This document shows positions 14,769 to 22,700 of a stretch of 48,975 bases of DNA, piece by piece; within the stretch, counting starts at the first letter, position 1; every line of letters begins with the position of its first letter. The DNA is from Butyrivibrio sp. (GTDB lineage Bacteria > Bacillota > Clostridia > Lachnospirales > Lachnospiraceae). Where the stretch lies: assembly GCA_017620235.1 (NCBI GenBank), contig JAFZQT010000016.1:1-48975 (forward strand), in the 5' to 3' direction. The notes under the pieces are model-generated. The model was given only the letters and a program-made list of their open reading frames with translations. It did not search any database and was not told the origin of the DNA. The position numbers and the translations under genes are program-made.

Positions 14769-15500
14769 ATGAGTGATATGATTGAAGTAAAGAATCTTAA
14801 AAAGAAATTTGAAAACTTAGAAGTTTTAAACGGCATCACCACTTCCATTAAACAGGGCGAAGTGGTAGTTGTCATCGGCCCTTCAGGCTCCGGTAAGAGC
14901 ACATTTTTGCGTTGCCTTAACCAGCTTGAGGAGATTTCTGAGGGTGAGGTTTTCCTTGATGGGCAAAAGATAAATGATCCTGCGACGGATATCAATAAGA
15001 TCCGCCAGAAGATGGGAATGGTATTCCAGCATTTCAATCTTTTCCCACATATGACTATCATTGATAACATCACTTATGCACCGGTTAAGCTTGGTAAGAT
15101 GACTAAGCCCGATGCACAGAAGAAGGCTCTTGAGTTACTTGAGAGAGTCGGACTTGCAGAAAAAGCTGACAATTATCCCATTCAGCTTTCCGGCGGACAG
15201 AAGCAGCGTGTTGCTATTGCAAGAGCGCTTGCGATGGAACCGGAAGTAATGCTTTTTGATGAACCCACATCGGCACTTGATCCTGAGATGGTAGGAGAAG
15301 TTCTCGATGTTATGAAGAAACTTGCAGAGACCGGAATGACAATGGTCATTGTTACACACGAGATGGGATTTGCAAGAGAAGTTGCGAACAGAGTTCTTTT
15401 CATGGATGAGGGAGTCATCATGGAGGAAGGAACTCCGGAACAGATATTTAGCCACCCGACCAGCGACAGAGCAAAGTTGTTCTTGAGCAAGGTCTTATAA
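14769..15500 (+). CDS. Polar amino-acid ABC transporter ATPase (GlnQ-like)
   Basis: The 243-residue protein has Walker [10 protein letters not shown]-loop [15 protein letters not shown], signature LSGGQKQR, Walker [17 protein letters not shown] and the switch His in [16 protein letters not shown] after the Q-loop is a mark of amino-acid importer ATPases. It energises uptake by the permease encoded 10 bases upstream. ATG 14769 follows GAGGAG. The stop is 28 bases before the binding-protein gene, so the order is permease, ATPase, binding protein. Confidence 0.93.
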   Translation: MSDMIEVKNLKKKFENLEVLNGITTSIKQGEVVVVIGPSGSGKSTFLRCLNQLEEISEGEVFLDGQKINDPATDINKIRQKMGMVFQHFNLFPHMTIIDNITYAPVKLGKMTKPDAQKKALELLERVGLAEKADNYPIQLSGGQKQRVAIARALAMEPEVMLFDEPTSALDPEMVGEVLDVMKKLAETGMTMVIVTHEMGFAREVANRVLFMDEGVIMEEGTPEQIFSHPTSDRAKLFLSKVL

Positions 15501-15528
15501 ATAAAACGGCGCACAAAGGGAGATAAAA

Positions 15529-16281
15529 ATGAAAAAGAGAATATTGTCAGTTGCACTTATTTTGGTAATGGGTATCACAGCACTCACAGGTTGCGGTTCT
15601 TCATCTTCAAACAAGATCGTGTTTGGAACAAACGCAGAGTTCCCGCCTTTTGAGTACATTTCAACAAATGGTGTTATCGATGGTTATGACGGAATCGATA
15701 TGGCTATCGCATCCAAGATTGGTGAGATTTCAGGAAAAGATGTTGAGATTGCCAATATGGAATTTGATTCACTTCTTGTAGCAATCCAGAACGGACAGAT
15801 TGATGCGGCTATCGCAGGTATGACAGCTACAGAAGAGAGAGCTAAGACAGTTGATTTCTCAACTCCTTACTATACAGCAACACAGGTTATGGTTGTTAAA
15901 GAAGGTTCTGACATCAAGACGGCAGCAGATATGGAAGGTAAGGCAATTGCTGTTGTTCAGGGATATACAGGCGAGACAGTTGTTAAGGATCTCGGTTATC
16001 AGTATGAGGCATTCAAAAAAGGAACAGAGTGCATCCTTGAGCTTGTAAACGGCAAGTGCGATGTAGTAGTTATCGACTCAGCTACAGCAAAAGATTTTGT
16101 TGGTGACAACGAAGGTCTTGCTATTGTTGAAGATCCTACAGCTTTCGAGTCTGAGGAATACGCTATCGCAGTTAAGAAGGGAAATACAGAGCTTCTTAAG
16201 ACTATCAACGAAGCAATCGAGAAGATGCTTGCAGACGGAACAATCTCAGATTTTGCAGCAAAATATGCTGATGCAAACTAA
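15529..16281 (+). CDS. Amino-acid ABC transporter substrate-binding lipoprotein
   Basis: The 250-residue protein has a signal with lipobox LTGC (Cys22). [13 protein letters not shown] opens the SBP_bac_3 (cluster 3) fold, [20 protein letters not shown] gives the carboxylate-binding region, and [20 protein letters not shown] is the conserved middle. It would capture a polar amino acid outside the membrane and hand it to the permease at 14069. The specific amino acid cannot be read from sequence. GGGAG precedes the ATG, and a strong terminator follows the gene. Confidence 0.92.
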   Translation: MKKRILSVALILVMGITALTGCGSSSSNKIVFGTNAEFPPFEYISTNGVIDGYDGIDMAIASKIGEISGKDVEIANMEFDSLLVAIQNGQIDAAIAGMTATEERAKTVDFSTPYYTATQVMVVKEGSDIKTAADMEGKAIAVVQGYTGETVVKDLGYQYEAFKKGTECILELVNGKCDVVVIDSATAKDFVGDNEGLAIVEDPTAFESEEYAIAVKKGNTELLKTINEAIEKMLADGTISDFAAKYADAN

Positions 16282-16302
16282 AGAATAATATGATTAATAA
16301 TG

Positions 16303-16338
16303 AACAGCGAATCGGATCAACTCCGGTTCGCTGTTTTT
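16303..16338 (+). terminator. Terminator after amino-acid importer operon
   Basis: AACAGCGAATCGGA pairs with TCCGGTTCGCTGTT (one G-U) over a short loop, followed by a T run. It also separates the convergent panD gene. Confidence 0.85.
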
Positions 16339-16361
16339 TAGTGTGTCTTTTAGTGAAGCTT

Positions 16362-16754
16362 TTAAGGCATGTCTGAGAGTTTGCCGTGCTTTTCGTATTT
16401 TGTGATGCGCTTAGGTTTATTGCGCTCATCAACAAATACCACGGTTGGTTTATGCTCTTTTGCTTCTTGTGAATCCATAGTGCAGTACGACATAATTATT
16501 ACATTGTCGCCGACACACACCTGTCTTGCTGCGGCTCCGTTAAGGCAGATCATTCCACTTCCTGCATCTCCGGCAATGGTGTAAGTCTCAAACCGGTTTC
16601 CGTTTTGCACATCGACAATCTGTACCTGTTCATATTCAAGGATTCCGGCAGCTTTCATCAGCTCGCTGTCAATGGTGATACTTCCTATATAATCAAGCTC
16701 TGCATGAGTGATGGTCGCACGATGGATTTTTCCTTTTAACATGGTTACGTCCAT
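16362..16754 (-). CDS. panD: Aspartate 1-decarboxylase
   Basis: The 130-residue protein opens [20 protein letters not shown], then YIGSITID. The Gly-Ser pair inside YIGSITID is the self-cleavage site that makes the pyruvoyl group. [20 protein letters not shown] and [10 protein letters not shown] match the rest of the beta barrel. It makes beta-alanine from aspartate, one of the two halves of pantothenate. AAAAGGAAT precedes the ATG at a longish spacing; the internal ATG 12 bases on is also possible. It is the last gene of the panB-panC-panD operon. Confidence 0.95.
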   Translation of the reverse strand: MDVTMLKGKIHRATITHAELDYIGSITIDSELMKAAGILEYEQVQIVDVQNGNRFETYTIAGDAGSGMICLNGAAARQVCVGDNVIIMSYCTMDSQEAKEHKPTVVFVDERNKPKRITKYEKHGKLSDMP

Positions 16755-16778
16755 AGTATTCTATTCCTTTTAGATTTA

Positions 16779-17633
16779 TTATTCTGCAAAAGAATCAACG
16801 AAGAAATTATCGATGAGTCTTGTCTTTCCGATATATACTGCAAGCGCTGTGAGAATCGGACCTTCGATAGTTTCCACAGGTTGTAGTTTTTCGGAATCAA
16901 CAAGCTCCACATAATCAATTTTTGCAAGTGGCTCTGATTCGATGATTTCTTTAATAGCATTGATGATCTTCTTTGTACTTTTTTCTCCGCTTCGAACCAT
17001 CTCTTCACCTTTTGTAAGTGCTTTATGAAGGATCAGAGCAGCTTTTCTTTCAGCTTGATTTAGATAAGTATTTCTTGAGCTCTTTGCAAGACCGTCATTT
17101 TCTCTTATGATGGGGCAGCCGATTATTTCGATGTTGTAGTTGAGGTCGGCAACCATCTTGCGAACGATGGCGAGCTGCTGATAATCTTTTTCTCCAAAGT
17201 AAGCTCTGTCTGCCTCGGCGATGTTGAAAAGCTTGGTGACAACTGTGCACACTCCGTTAAAGTGAGTGGGGCGGCTTTTTCCGCAGAGTCCCTTTGAAAG
17301 AGTATCTACTCCGACATGTGAGAAAAAAGCATCACCGTACATCTCTTCCGGATCGGGATGGAAGATAAGATCGGCGCCGATCTCATCACACAGCTTGCAG
17401 TCGGCGTCAAAGTCTCTTGGATAAGTTGCGAGATCTTCATTTACACCGAACTGGATAGGGTTTACAAAATCACTTACGATTACTTTGTCATTCTCTGCAA
17501 CAGCTTTTTTTATCAGGCTTGCGTGACCTTCGTGCAGATAACCCATGGTAGGAACCAGTCCGATCGAATAGCCTGCTTTTTTCCACTCTTTAATATGTGT
17601 TTTTACTTCATCTATTTTTTCTGTAATTATCAT
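16779..17633 (-). CDS. panC: Pantothenate synthetase (pantoate-beta-alanine ligase)
   Basis: The 284-residue protein has the HIGH-type nucleotide-binding motif in VPTMGYLHEGHASLI. FVNPIQFGVNEDL, YPRDFDADC, STLSKGLCGKSRPTHFNGVC and the KMSKS-like region after GLAKSSRNTYL are all in order. It joins pantoate with beta-alanine using ATP. Its genes for both substrates' synthesis are adjacent: panB upstream gives ketopantoate and panD downstream gives beta-alanine. No ketopantoate reductase (panE) is in the window, so that step is encoded elsewhere. Confidence 0.96.
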   Translation of the reverse strand: MIITEKIDEVKTHIKEWKKAGYSIGLVPTMGYLHEGHASLIKKAVAENDKVIVSDFVNPIQFGVNEDLATYPRDFDADCKLCDEIGADLIFHPDPEEMYGDAFFSHVGVDTLSKGLCGKSRPTHFNGVCTVVTKLFNIAEADRAYFGEKDYQQLAIVRKMVADLNYNIEIIGCPIIRENDGLAKSSRNTYLNQAERKAALILHKALTKGEEMVRSGEKSTKKIINAIKEIIESEPLAKIDYVELVDSEKLQPVETIEGPILTALAVYIGKTRLIDNFFVDSFAE

Positions 17634-17650
17634 ATGTTTGTCCTCTCGAA

Positions 17651-18514
17651 TTAAATAGCTTTTTTCTCTGAATTGAGCGCAGTTTCTGAATCGATGGCGT
17701 TTATGACATCGTCATCGATTGCAAAAGAGTGTTCCTTTGCTGGATAGGAGCCTGCTTTTACGGCTTCGTCGTAAGCAGTAAATGCTTCTTTCATTTCTTT
17801 TCCAATCTGGGCGAACTGCTTTACGAACTTGGGCTTGATGCCTTCAAACATGCCAAGCATATCTTGATAAACAAGCACCTGACCGTCGCATCCCGCGCCT
17901 GCACCGATTCCGATGGTGGGGATAGATAGACGCTGCGTTATGAGAGTTGCTAATTTTTCTGGTATACATTCGAGAACAACCATGAATGCACCGGCTTTTT
18001 CAACTGCGAGAGCATCTTCGAGAATCTGCTTTGCCTGAGATTCACTTTTGCCCTGTACTTTGAATCCGCCGAAAGCGTTGACGGACTGAGGAGTCAGTCC
18101 AAGATGAGCGACCACGGGAATGTCTGCTTTGGTGATAGCTTCAATCTGTTCACAGACCTTAGCTCCGCCTTCAAGCTTTACAGCCTGCGCGTGGCCTTCT
18201 TTCATAAGTCTGCCGGCATTTGTGACGGCGTCATAGATTGATGTCTGATATGACAAAAAAGGCATATCAGCAATTAGGAAGGTGTTTTTCAAACCTCGTG
18301 AAACAGCTCTTGTATGATGGATCATATCCTCCATAGTTACGGGGAGCGTGTCATCATAACCAAGCATTGTCATCCCAAGGGAATCACCGATCAGCACTGT
18401 GTCTACGCCTGCCGCTTCCATAAGGCATGCGGTCGTGTAGTCATAGCATGTGAGCATGCTGATCTTACTACCTTCCAGCTTTTGTTTCTGTAACGTAGTT
18501 ACTGTCTTCTTCAT
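17651..18514 (-). CDS. panB: Ketopantoate hydroxymethyltransferase
   Basis: The 287-residue protein has the conserved opening [20 protein letters not shown], metal-site [14 protein letters not shown], and later [20 protein letters not shown] and [18 protein letters not shown]. It transfers a hydroxymethyl group from methylene-tetrahydrofolate to ketoisovalerate, the first step of pantoate synthesis. It is the first gene of the panBCD operon, 17 bases before panC. The leader contains a small CCTTGA/TCAAGG hairpin. Confidence 0.96.
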   Translation of the reverse strand: MKKTVTTLQKQKLEGSKISMLTCYDYTTACLMEAAGVDTVLIGDSLGMTMLGYDDTLPVTMEDMIHHTRAVSRGLKNTFLIADMPFLSYQTSIYDAVTNAGRLMKEGHAQAVKLEGGAKVCEQIEAITKADIPVVAHLGLTPQSVNAFGGFKVQGKSESQAKQILEDALAVEKAGAFMVVLECIPEKLATLITQRLSIPTIGIGAGAGCDGQVLVYQDMLGMFEGIKPKFVKQFAQIGKEMKEAFTAYDEAVKAGSYPAKEHSFAIDDDVINAIDSETALNSEKKAI

Positions 18515-18560
18515 TTTTCTACCTCTTTTCCATACAAGCCTTGATCATTCAAGGTCTCAT

Positions 18561-18589
18561 TGTTTAGAGCTTCGATGTAACTATATCAA
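18561..18589 (-). promoter_or_regulatory. Promoter of the panBCD operon
   Basis: On the minus strand TTGATA (18589-18584) and TAAACA (18566-18561) are 17 bases apart, about 47 bases before the panB ATG. Confidence 0.5.
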
Positions 18590-18641
18590 AGAAATAGTTG
18601 ATATTCCAGCACAATTTGTTGGTAATTCGTTTGCAGACCGG

Positions 18642-19135
18642 GCTCCTTCCCGTCTTTCCTGCCCAAGCCCTGTGGAGGTTCCTTTATGCACTGTTTCTTC
18701 GCTTGGTTTCATGGAATCCAAAATCTGCTTGAAAATTCAGGCGGCTCAAAAACTCCGTCCGATTCTACAGGGATGATGAGGCTATGGGAATATGGTTTTG
18801 AAGCTTTATCACGCAATCCACATTTTTTGATGTTTCCAAGACCGTTTTTCACGCGCATGTGGAGACGTTGTTTGAAGCAGGTCGTTAACGACCTGCGAGT
18901 TTAGTCGAAACATGCGCATTGAAAAAACGGTCGGAACATCATAAAAAATGTGAGGGTGCGTGATTGTGAAAAACCATATTCCCATAGCCTTAAATCCCTG
19001 TGAACCGGACGTCAGACAATGAGCCGCAAAACAGAGTTTCCAAGCAGATTTTGGAACCACATGAAAACCTAAGCTCTCGCACAATGTGCATAAAGGAACC
19101 TCCGCAGGGCTTGGGCGGGAAAGACGGGAAGGAGC
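18642..19135. repeat. Large imperfect palindrome (two ~247-bp inverted arms)
   Basis: The left arm (18642-18886) and the reverse complement of the right arm (18887-19135) align along their whole length. Shared blocks include GCTCCTTCCCGTCTTTCC, GCCCAAGCCCTG, GGAGGTTCCTTTATGCAC, CCAAAATCTGCTTG, GGCTATGGGAATATGG and ATGCGCATG-type segments. The arms meet at a perfect 20-base palindrome, GCAGGTCGTTAACGACCTGC (18877-18896). Short frames in each arm would encode similar peptides (APSRLS, EVPLCT) but lack ribosome sites. It fills the gap between panB and the second importer. Possible identities: a MITE-like element, two copies of an intergenic repeat inserted head to head, or a long hairpin RNA. 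Confidence 0.8.
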
Positions 19136-19213
19136 GGATGGACTGTGAATGGATTGCGTGCGGTATAAGTGCAATCTATCAGCGGCAATAAAGATTAGCT
19201 ATCGTAAAACCTA

Positions 19214-19242
19214 TTGACCTGATAGGTGATTGGAAGTATTAT
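19214..19242 (+). promoter_or_regulatory. Promoter of second amino-acid importer operon
   Basis: TTGACC (19214-19219), 17 bases, TATTAT (19237-19242), about 85 bases before the binding-protein ATG. Confidence 0.6.
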
Positions 19243-19327
19243 TGGTTCATCGATTACGAAACGGACCCGTTAAAAAATCTGACAGCTGAATTTTAAAAGA
19301 TAAGTTTTAGATGAGGAGAATTAAATT

Positions 19328-20317
19328 ATGAAAAAGAATTATTTGAAAAGAATTTTGGCATCAGCACTTACACTTGCACTTGGAGTAGTAACACTTACAG
19401 GATGCGGATCCGCTTCTGCAAAGGAAAGCCCTGCTGAGCAGACAAGCAGTGAAGCATCAGCACAGGAGCAGAGTGATAGCAAAGTATATAGAACACTTGA
19501 TGAGATCAAGGAAAGCGGTGAGATCAACATCGGAGTTTTCTCAGACAAAAACCCCTTCGGATATGTTGATGAGAACGGCGAGTATCAGGGATATGATGTT
19601 TACTTCGCAAATAAGCTCGGCGAAGATCTCGGAGTAAAGATCAACTTTGTTTCAACTGAGGCAGCAAGCAGAGTTGAATATCTTGAGACAGGTAAAGTTG
19701 ATATCGTTCTTGCAAACTTCACAGTTACAGAAGAGAGAGCAGAAAAAGTTGACTTCGCACTTCCTTATATGAACGTAGCGCTTGGAGTTGTTTCACCCAA
19801 AGATAAAGTAATCAAGGATCTCAGCGAGATCAAAGCAGACGATCAGGTCATCGTTATCTCAGGAACAACAGCAGAGACATATCTTGAAAAGAACTATCCC
19901 GATATCAAGCTTCAGAAGTTTGATACCTACGCAACAGCAAAGACATCTTTTGAAAACGGAACCGGTGTAGCTTGGGCAAACGACAACACAGAGGTTATTG
20001 CATATGCAATTGAGAATCCCGGATATGAAGTTGGTATTCCTTCACTCGGAAGCCAGGATACTATAGCTCCCGCAGTATCTAAGGGTAACAGCACACTTCT
20101 TGACTGGATCAACAGTGAGATCGAGAGCCTTGGAAAAGAGAATTTCTTCCACGCAGATTATGAGGCAACTCTTATCGATACATATGGAAAAGATTATGAG
20201 GAAACACTTGTAGTTGAGGGCGGAAAGGTTGCAGACAGTTCAGCTACAGAAGCTTCATCAGAGGCAAGCACAGCAACATCTTCAGAGGCAGCAACAGATG
20301 CATCATCTGCTGAGTAA
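19328..20317 (+). CDS. Amino-acid ABC transporter substrate-binding lipoprotein
   Basis: The 329-residue protein has a lipoprotein signal (lipobox LTGC), then a Ser/Glu linker. The SBP_bac_3 fold is marked by INIGVFSDKNPFGYVDENGE, GYDVYFANKLGEDLGVKINF and LANFTVTEERAEKVDFALPY. Compared with the 15529 protein it is about 80 residues longer, mostly from Ser/Thr/Ala-rich stretches at both ends (last about 35 residues). The PFGY...GYD...FAN pattern resembles cysteine/glutamate-type binders, but this is not firm. It leads an operon with two different permeases and an ATPase. Confidence 0.92.
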   Translation: MKKNYLKRILASALTLALGVVTLTGCGSASAKESPAEQTSSEASAQEQSDSKVYRTLDEIKESGEINIGVFSDKNPFGYVDENGEYQGYDVYFANKLGEDLGVKINFVSTEAASRVEYLETGKVDIVLANFTVTEERAEKVDFALPYMNVALGVVSPKDKVIKDLSEIKADDQVIVISGTTAETYLEKNYPDIKLQKFDTYATAKTSFENGTGVAWANDNTEVIAYAIENPGYEVGIPSLGSQDTIAPAVSKGNSTLLDWINSEIESLGKENFFHADYEATLIDTYGKDYEETLVVEGGKVADSSATEASSEASTATSSEAATDASSAE

Positions 20318-20361
20318 CACTGAGTAACATATAAATCCTAAATCACTAATAACATATGAGA

Positions 20362-20383
20362 GGGAGAGCTTTCGGGCTCTCCC
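20362..20383 (+). terminator. Hairpin between binding-protein and permease genes
   Basis: GGGAGAGC and GCTCTCCC pair over TTTCGG, with no T run after. Such a hairpin after an SBP gene usually protects the abundant upstream mRNA and reduces read-through to the permeases; that role is inferred. Confidence 0.6.
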
Positions 20384-20411
20384 AATCACTGTTTATAGAA
20401 GGAAACACAAG

Positions 20412-21071
20412 ATGAACTTAGACGTTATTATTTCCTATATACCATTATATATAGAAGCGTTTTTCCTGACGGTAAAAATAGGATGGCTTGGCATATTTCT
20501 AGCACTTGCCATAGGACTTGCCGTTGCATTCGTTATACACTTTAAGATTCCGTTTTTGTCGGGGATTTCGATTGTGTATATAGAGTTGTTTAGAAATACA
20601 CCGCTACTGGTGCAGCTCTTTTTTATCTACTTCGGACTTCCGAAAGTTGGCTTTACGATATCGGCGGAGACTTGCGGATACGTTGGGCTGGGACTTCTTG
20701 GTGGAAGTTATATGGCAGAAGCTTTTAGAAGCGGATTTGAGAGCGTGCCGAAGTCGCAGACGGAGAGCGCACTTGCGTTGGGACTATCAAGAAAACAGCT
20801 CTTTTGGTCGGTGATTTTGCCGCAGGCAATCTCGCAGAGCGTTCCGGGAATATTGGCGAACGTCATTTTCCTGCTCAAAGAGACGAGTGTTTTTTCCGCG
20901 ATAAGTCTTATGGATCTGATGTTTACGGCAAAAGATCTGATCGGACTTTACTACGATACGAAAGAAGCGCTGTTTTTGCTGGTTGTCTTCTATATAGTAA
21001 TGCTTCTTCCGGTTTCAATAATAGGAAGTTTCATAGAGAAGAAAGCAAGATTCAGGACATTAGGAGTGTGA
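20412..21071 (+). CDS. Amino-acid ABC transporter permease, subunit 1
   Basis: The 219-residue HisM/GltJ-type permease has membrane segments from residue 12 (YIEAFFLTVKIGWLGIFLAL). YIELFRNTPLLVQLFFIYFG is the conserved segment, and ESALALGLSRKQLFWSVILP is the EAA loop. It pairs with the second permease four bases downstream, so the importer is a heterodimer, unlike the single-permease system at 14069. GGAAA with weak ribosome-site character precedes the ATG; the hairpin upstream may also affect its level. Confidence 0.92.
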   Translation: MNLDVIISYIPLYIEAFFLTVKIGWLGIFLALAIGLAVAFVIHFKIPFLSGISIVYIELFRNTPLLVQLFFIYFGLPKVGFTISAETCGYVGLGLLGGSYMAEAFRSGFESVPKSQTESALALGLSRKQLFWSVILPQAISQSVPGILANVIFLLKETSVFSAISLMDLMFTAKDLIGLYYDTKEALFLLVVFYIVMLLPVSIIGSFIEKKARFRTLGV

Positions 21072-21075
21072 GCAT

Positions 21076-21744
21076 ATGGGATTTGAAGTTTTGTTAAAAG
21101 GAAATAATATGGTAAGACTCCTGGCAGGTCTTGCGGTTTCGCTTAGGATAAGTCTTGTGTCGGTCGCGATCAGTATTGTGCTCGGAGTTATCCTTGGAAT
21201 ATTGATGGCGCTTAAAAATCCGATAATAACAGTGATTTCGAGAGTGTATCTTGAGATTGTCAGGATAATGCCGCAGATGGTGCTTCTTTTCCTGGTGTAT
21301 TTCGGAACAACGAAGGCAATGGGAATAAATTTGGAAGCGGAGACAGCGGCGGTTATAGTGTTCTCTTTCTGGGGAACGGCTGAAATGGCGGATCTTGTGA
21401 GGGGAGCGCTCTTAAACATTCCTGCAATCCAGTATGAGAGCAGTATTTCGCTCGGACTTAACAAGTTGCAGACATACAGATATGTTATTGTGCCGCAGAT
21501 CATAAGGCGCATGATACCGCTGTCCATCAACCTCATTACGCGAATGATCAAGACTACCAGTCTTGTCATGATGATAGGAATTGTTGAGGTGTTGAAGGTT
21601 GGACAACAGATAATAGAGGCTAACAGGAAAGCTTCGCCGGGAGCAGCGTTTGGTGTGTTCCTGATCATATTTTTACTGTACTTTATAGCGTGCTGGCCAA
21701 TAAGCATGCTTTCCAGATATTTAGAGAAGAGATGGGAGAACTGA
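21076..21744 (+). CDS. Amino-acid ABC transporter permease, subunit 2
   Basis: The 222-residue permease contains LAVSLRISLVSVAISIVLGV, YLEIVRIMPQMVLLFLVYFG, and the EAA loop YESSISLGLNKLQTYRYVIV. The loop has SIS where EAA is usual but keeps the Gly. It is the partner of the 20412 permease. The ATG is 4 bases after the upstream stop and the ATPase starts 1 base after this stop, so translation is probably coupled. Confidence 0.92.
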   Translation: MGFEVLLKGNNMVRLLAGLAVSLRISLVSVAISIVLGVILGILMALKNPIITVISRVYLEIVRIMPQMVLLFLVYFGTTKAMGINLEAETAAVIVFSFWGTAEMADLVRGALLNIPAIQYESSISLGLNKLQTYRYVIVPQIIRRMIPLSINLITRMIKTTSLVMMIGIVEVLKVGQQIIEANRKASPGAAFGVFLIIFLLYFIACWPISMLSRYLEKRWEN

Positions 21745-21745
21745 T

Positions 21746-22480
21746 ATGGAAGAGATACTCAAAGTTAACAATGTATGCAAACGATATGAAGACATAACAG
21801 TTTTCGAGAATATGAACCTGACGGTAAAAAAGGGTGAAGTTGTCGTGATAGTCGGTCCTTCAGGCTGCGGAAAAAGCACGTTTCTAAGATGCCTTAACGC
21901 GCTTGAGGATATTCAGGACGGCGAGATTCTTTTGGATGGAGAGAAGGTTGATGCTGCCAGCAAGAATATAGGAAGTATCAGGGAAAAAGCAGGAATGGTA
22001 TTTCAGAGTTACGATCTTTTTCCGCATCTAACCGTACTTCAGAATTTGATGCTTGCGCCTGTTAAGGTTAAGAAGAGAGATAAAAAAGAAGTAGAAGCGG
22101 AGGCACTGACTTTGCTTGAGCGAGTAGGTCTCTTGACCAAAAAAGACAGTTTCCCCAGACAGCTCTCCGGCGGGCAGAAGCAGAGAGTTGCGATTGTAAG
22201 GGCGCTAATCATGCACCCCGAGATACTTCTTCTTGATGAGATAACAGCAGCACTCGATCCTGAGATGGTTCGTGAAGTGCTTGATGTTGTTCTTTCTCTG
22301 GCAAAAGAAGGAAGAACAATGATCATAGTAACGCATGAAATGCAGTTCGCAAGAGCGGTTGCGGACCGGATGGTATTTATTGATAACGGCAGAATTGTGG
22401 AGGAAGGAAACCCTGAAGAGTTTTTTGATAATCCAAAGACGGACAGACTTAAGCAATTTTTACAGACATTCTCGTATTAA
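21746..22480 (+). CDS. Amino-acid ABC transporter ATPase
   Basis: The 244-residue ATPase has Walker A GPSGCGKS, AGMVFQSYDLFPHLT, signature LSGGQKQR and the switch IVTHEMQFARAV. Walker B reads ILLLDEITAALDPEMV, so the usual Pro-Thr after DE is Ile-Thr; the catalytic Glu is kept, so it should be active. Last gene of the operon. No clear hairpin terminator follows before the carbohydrate-binding protein promoter. Confidence 0.93.
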   Translation: MEEILKVNNVCKRYEDITVFENMNLTVKKGEVVVIVGPSGCGKSTFLRCLNALEDIQDGEILLDGEKVDAASKNIGSIREKAGMVFQSYDLFPHLTVLQNLMLAPVKVKKRDKKEVEAEALTLLERVGLLTKKDSFPRQLSGGQKQRVAIVRALIMHPEILLLDEITAALDPEMVREVLDVVLSLAKEGRTMIIVTHEMQFARAVADRMVFIDNGRIVEEGNPEEFFDNPKTDRLKQFLQTFSY

Positions 22481-22579
22481 ATGCGATATTAATTACAAGT
22501 TTATTTGATGCAATCTGACATTAAACAAAATGTAACAAAAGTTATCAAAAAGCAACTATTGGGCAATGAAAAGCAATAT

Positions 22580-22613
22580 TTGACAAGTCGCCTTAAACGT
22601 TTACTGCTATAAT
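22580..22613 (+). promoter_or_regulatory. Promoter region with cre-like LacI/CcpA-type operator
   Basis: TTGACA (22580-22585) and TATAAT (22608-22613) are both perfect but 22 bases apart, too far for simple use. Between them lies CTTAAACGTTTACT (22592-22605), matching 12 of 14 positions of the Firmicutes cre consensus, with a TAAACGTTTA palindrome core. A LacI-family protein could repress here, or an activator may be needed to bridge the long spacer. Confidence 0.45.
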
Positions 22614-22700
22614 TTGACTTATCCTAACAAATATTACAGAATATTTAATAATATTGAAAGATTTGTAAGGAACAAGTTTACAAACGTGGAGGTAAGATTT

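Noticed and set aside
18450..19174. Several short proteins within the large palindrome
   Set aside because: They occur on both strands as mirror products of the two arms, lack ribosome sites and end at random points.
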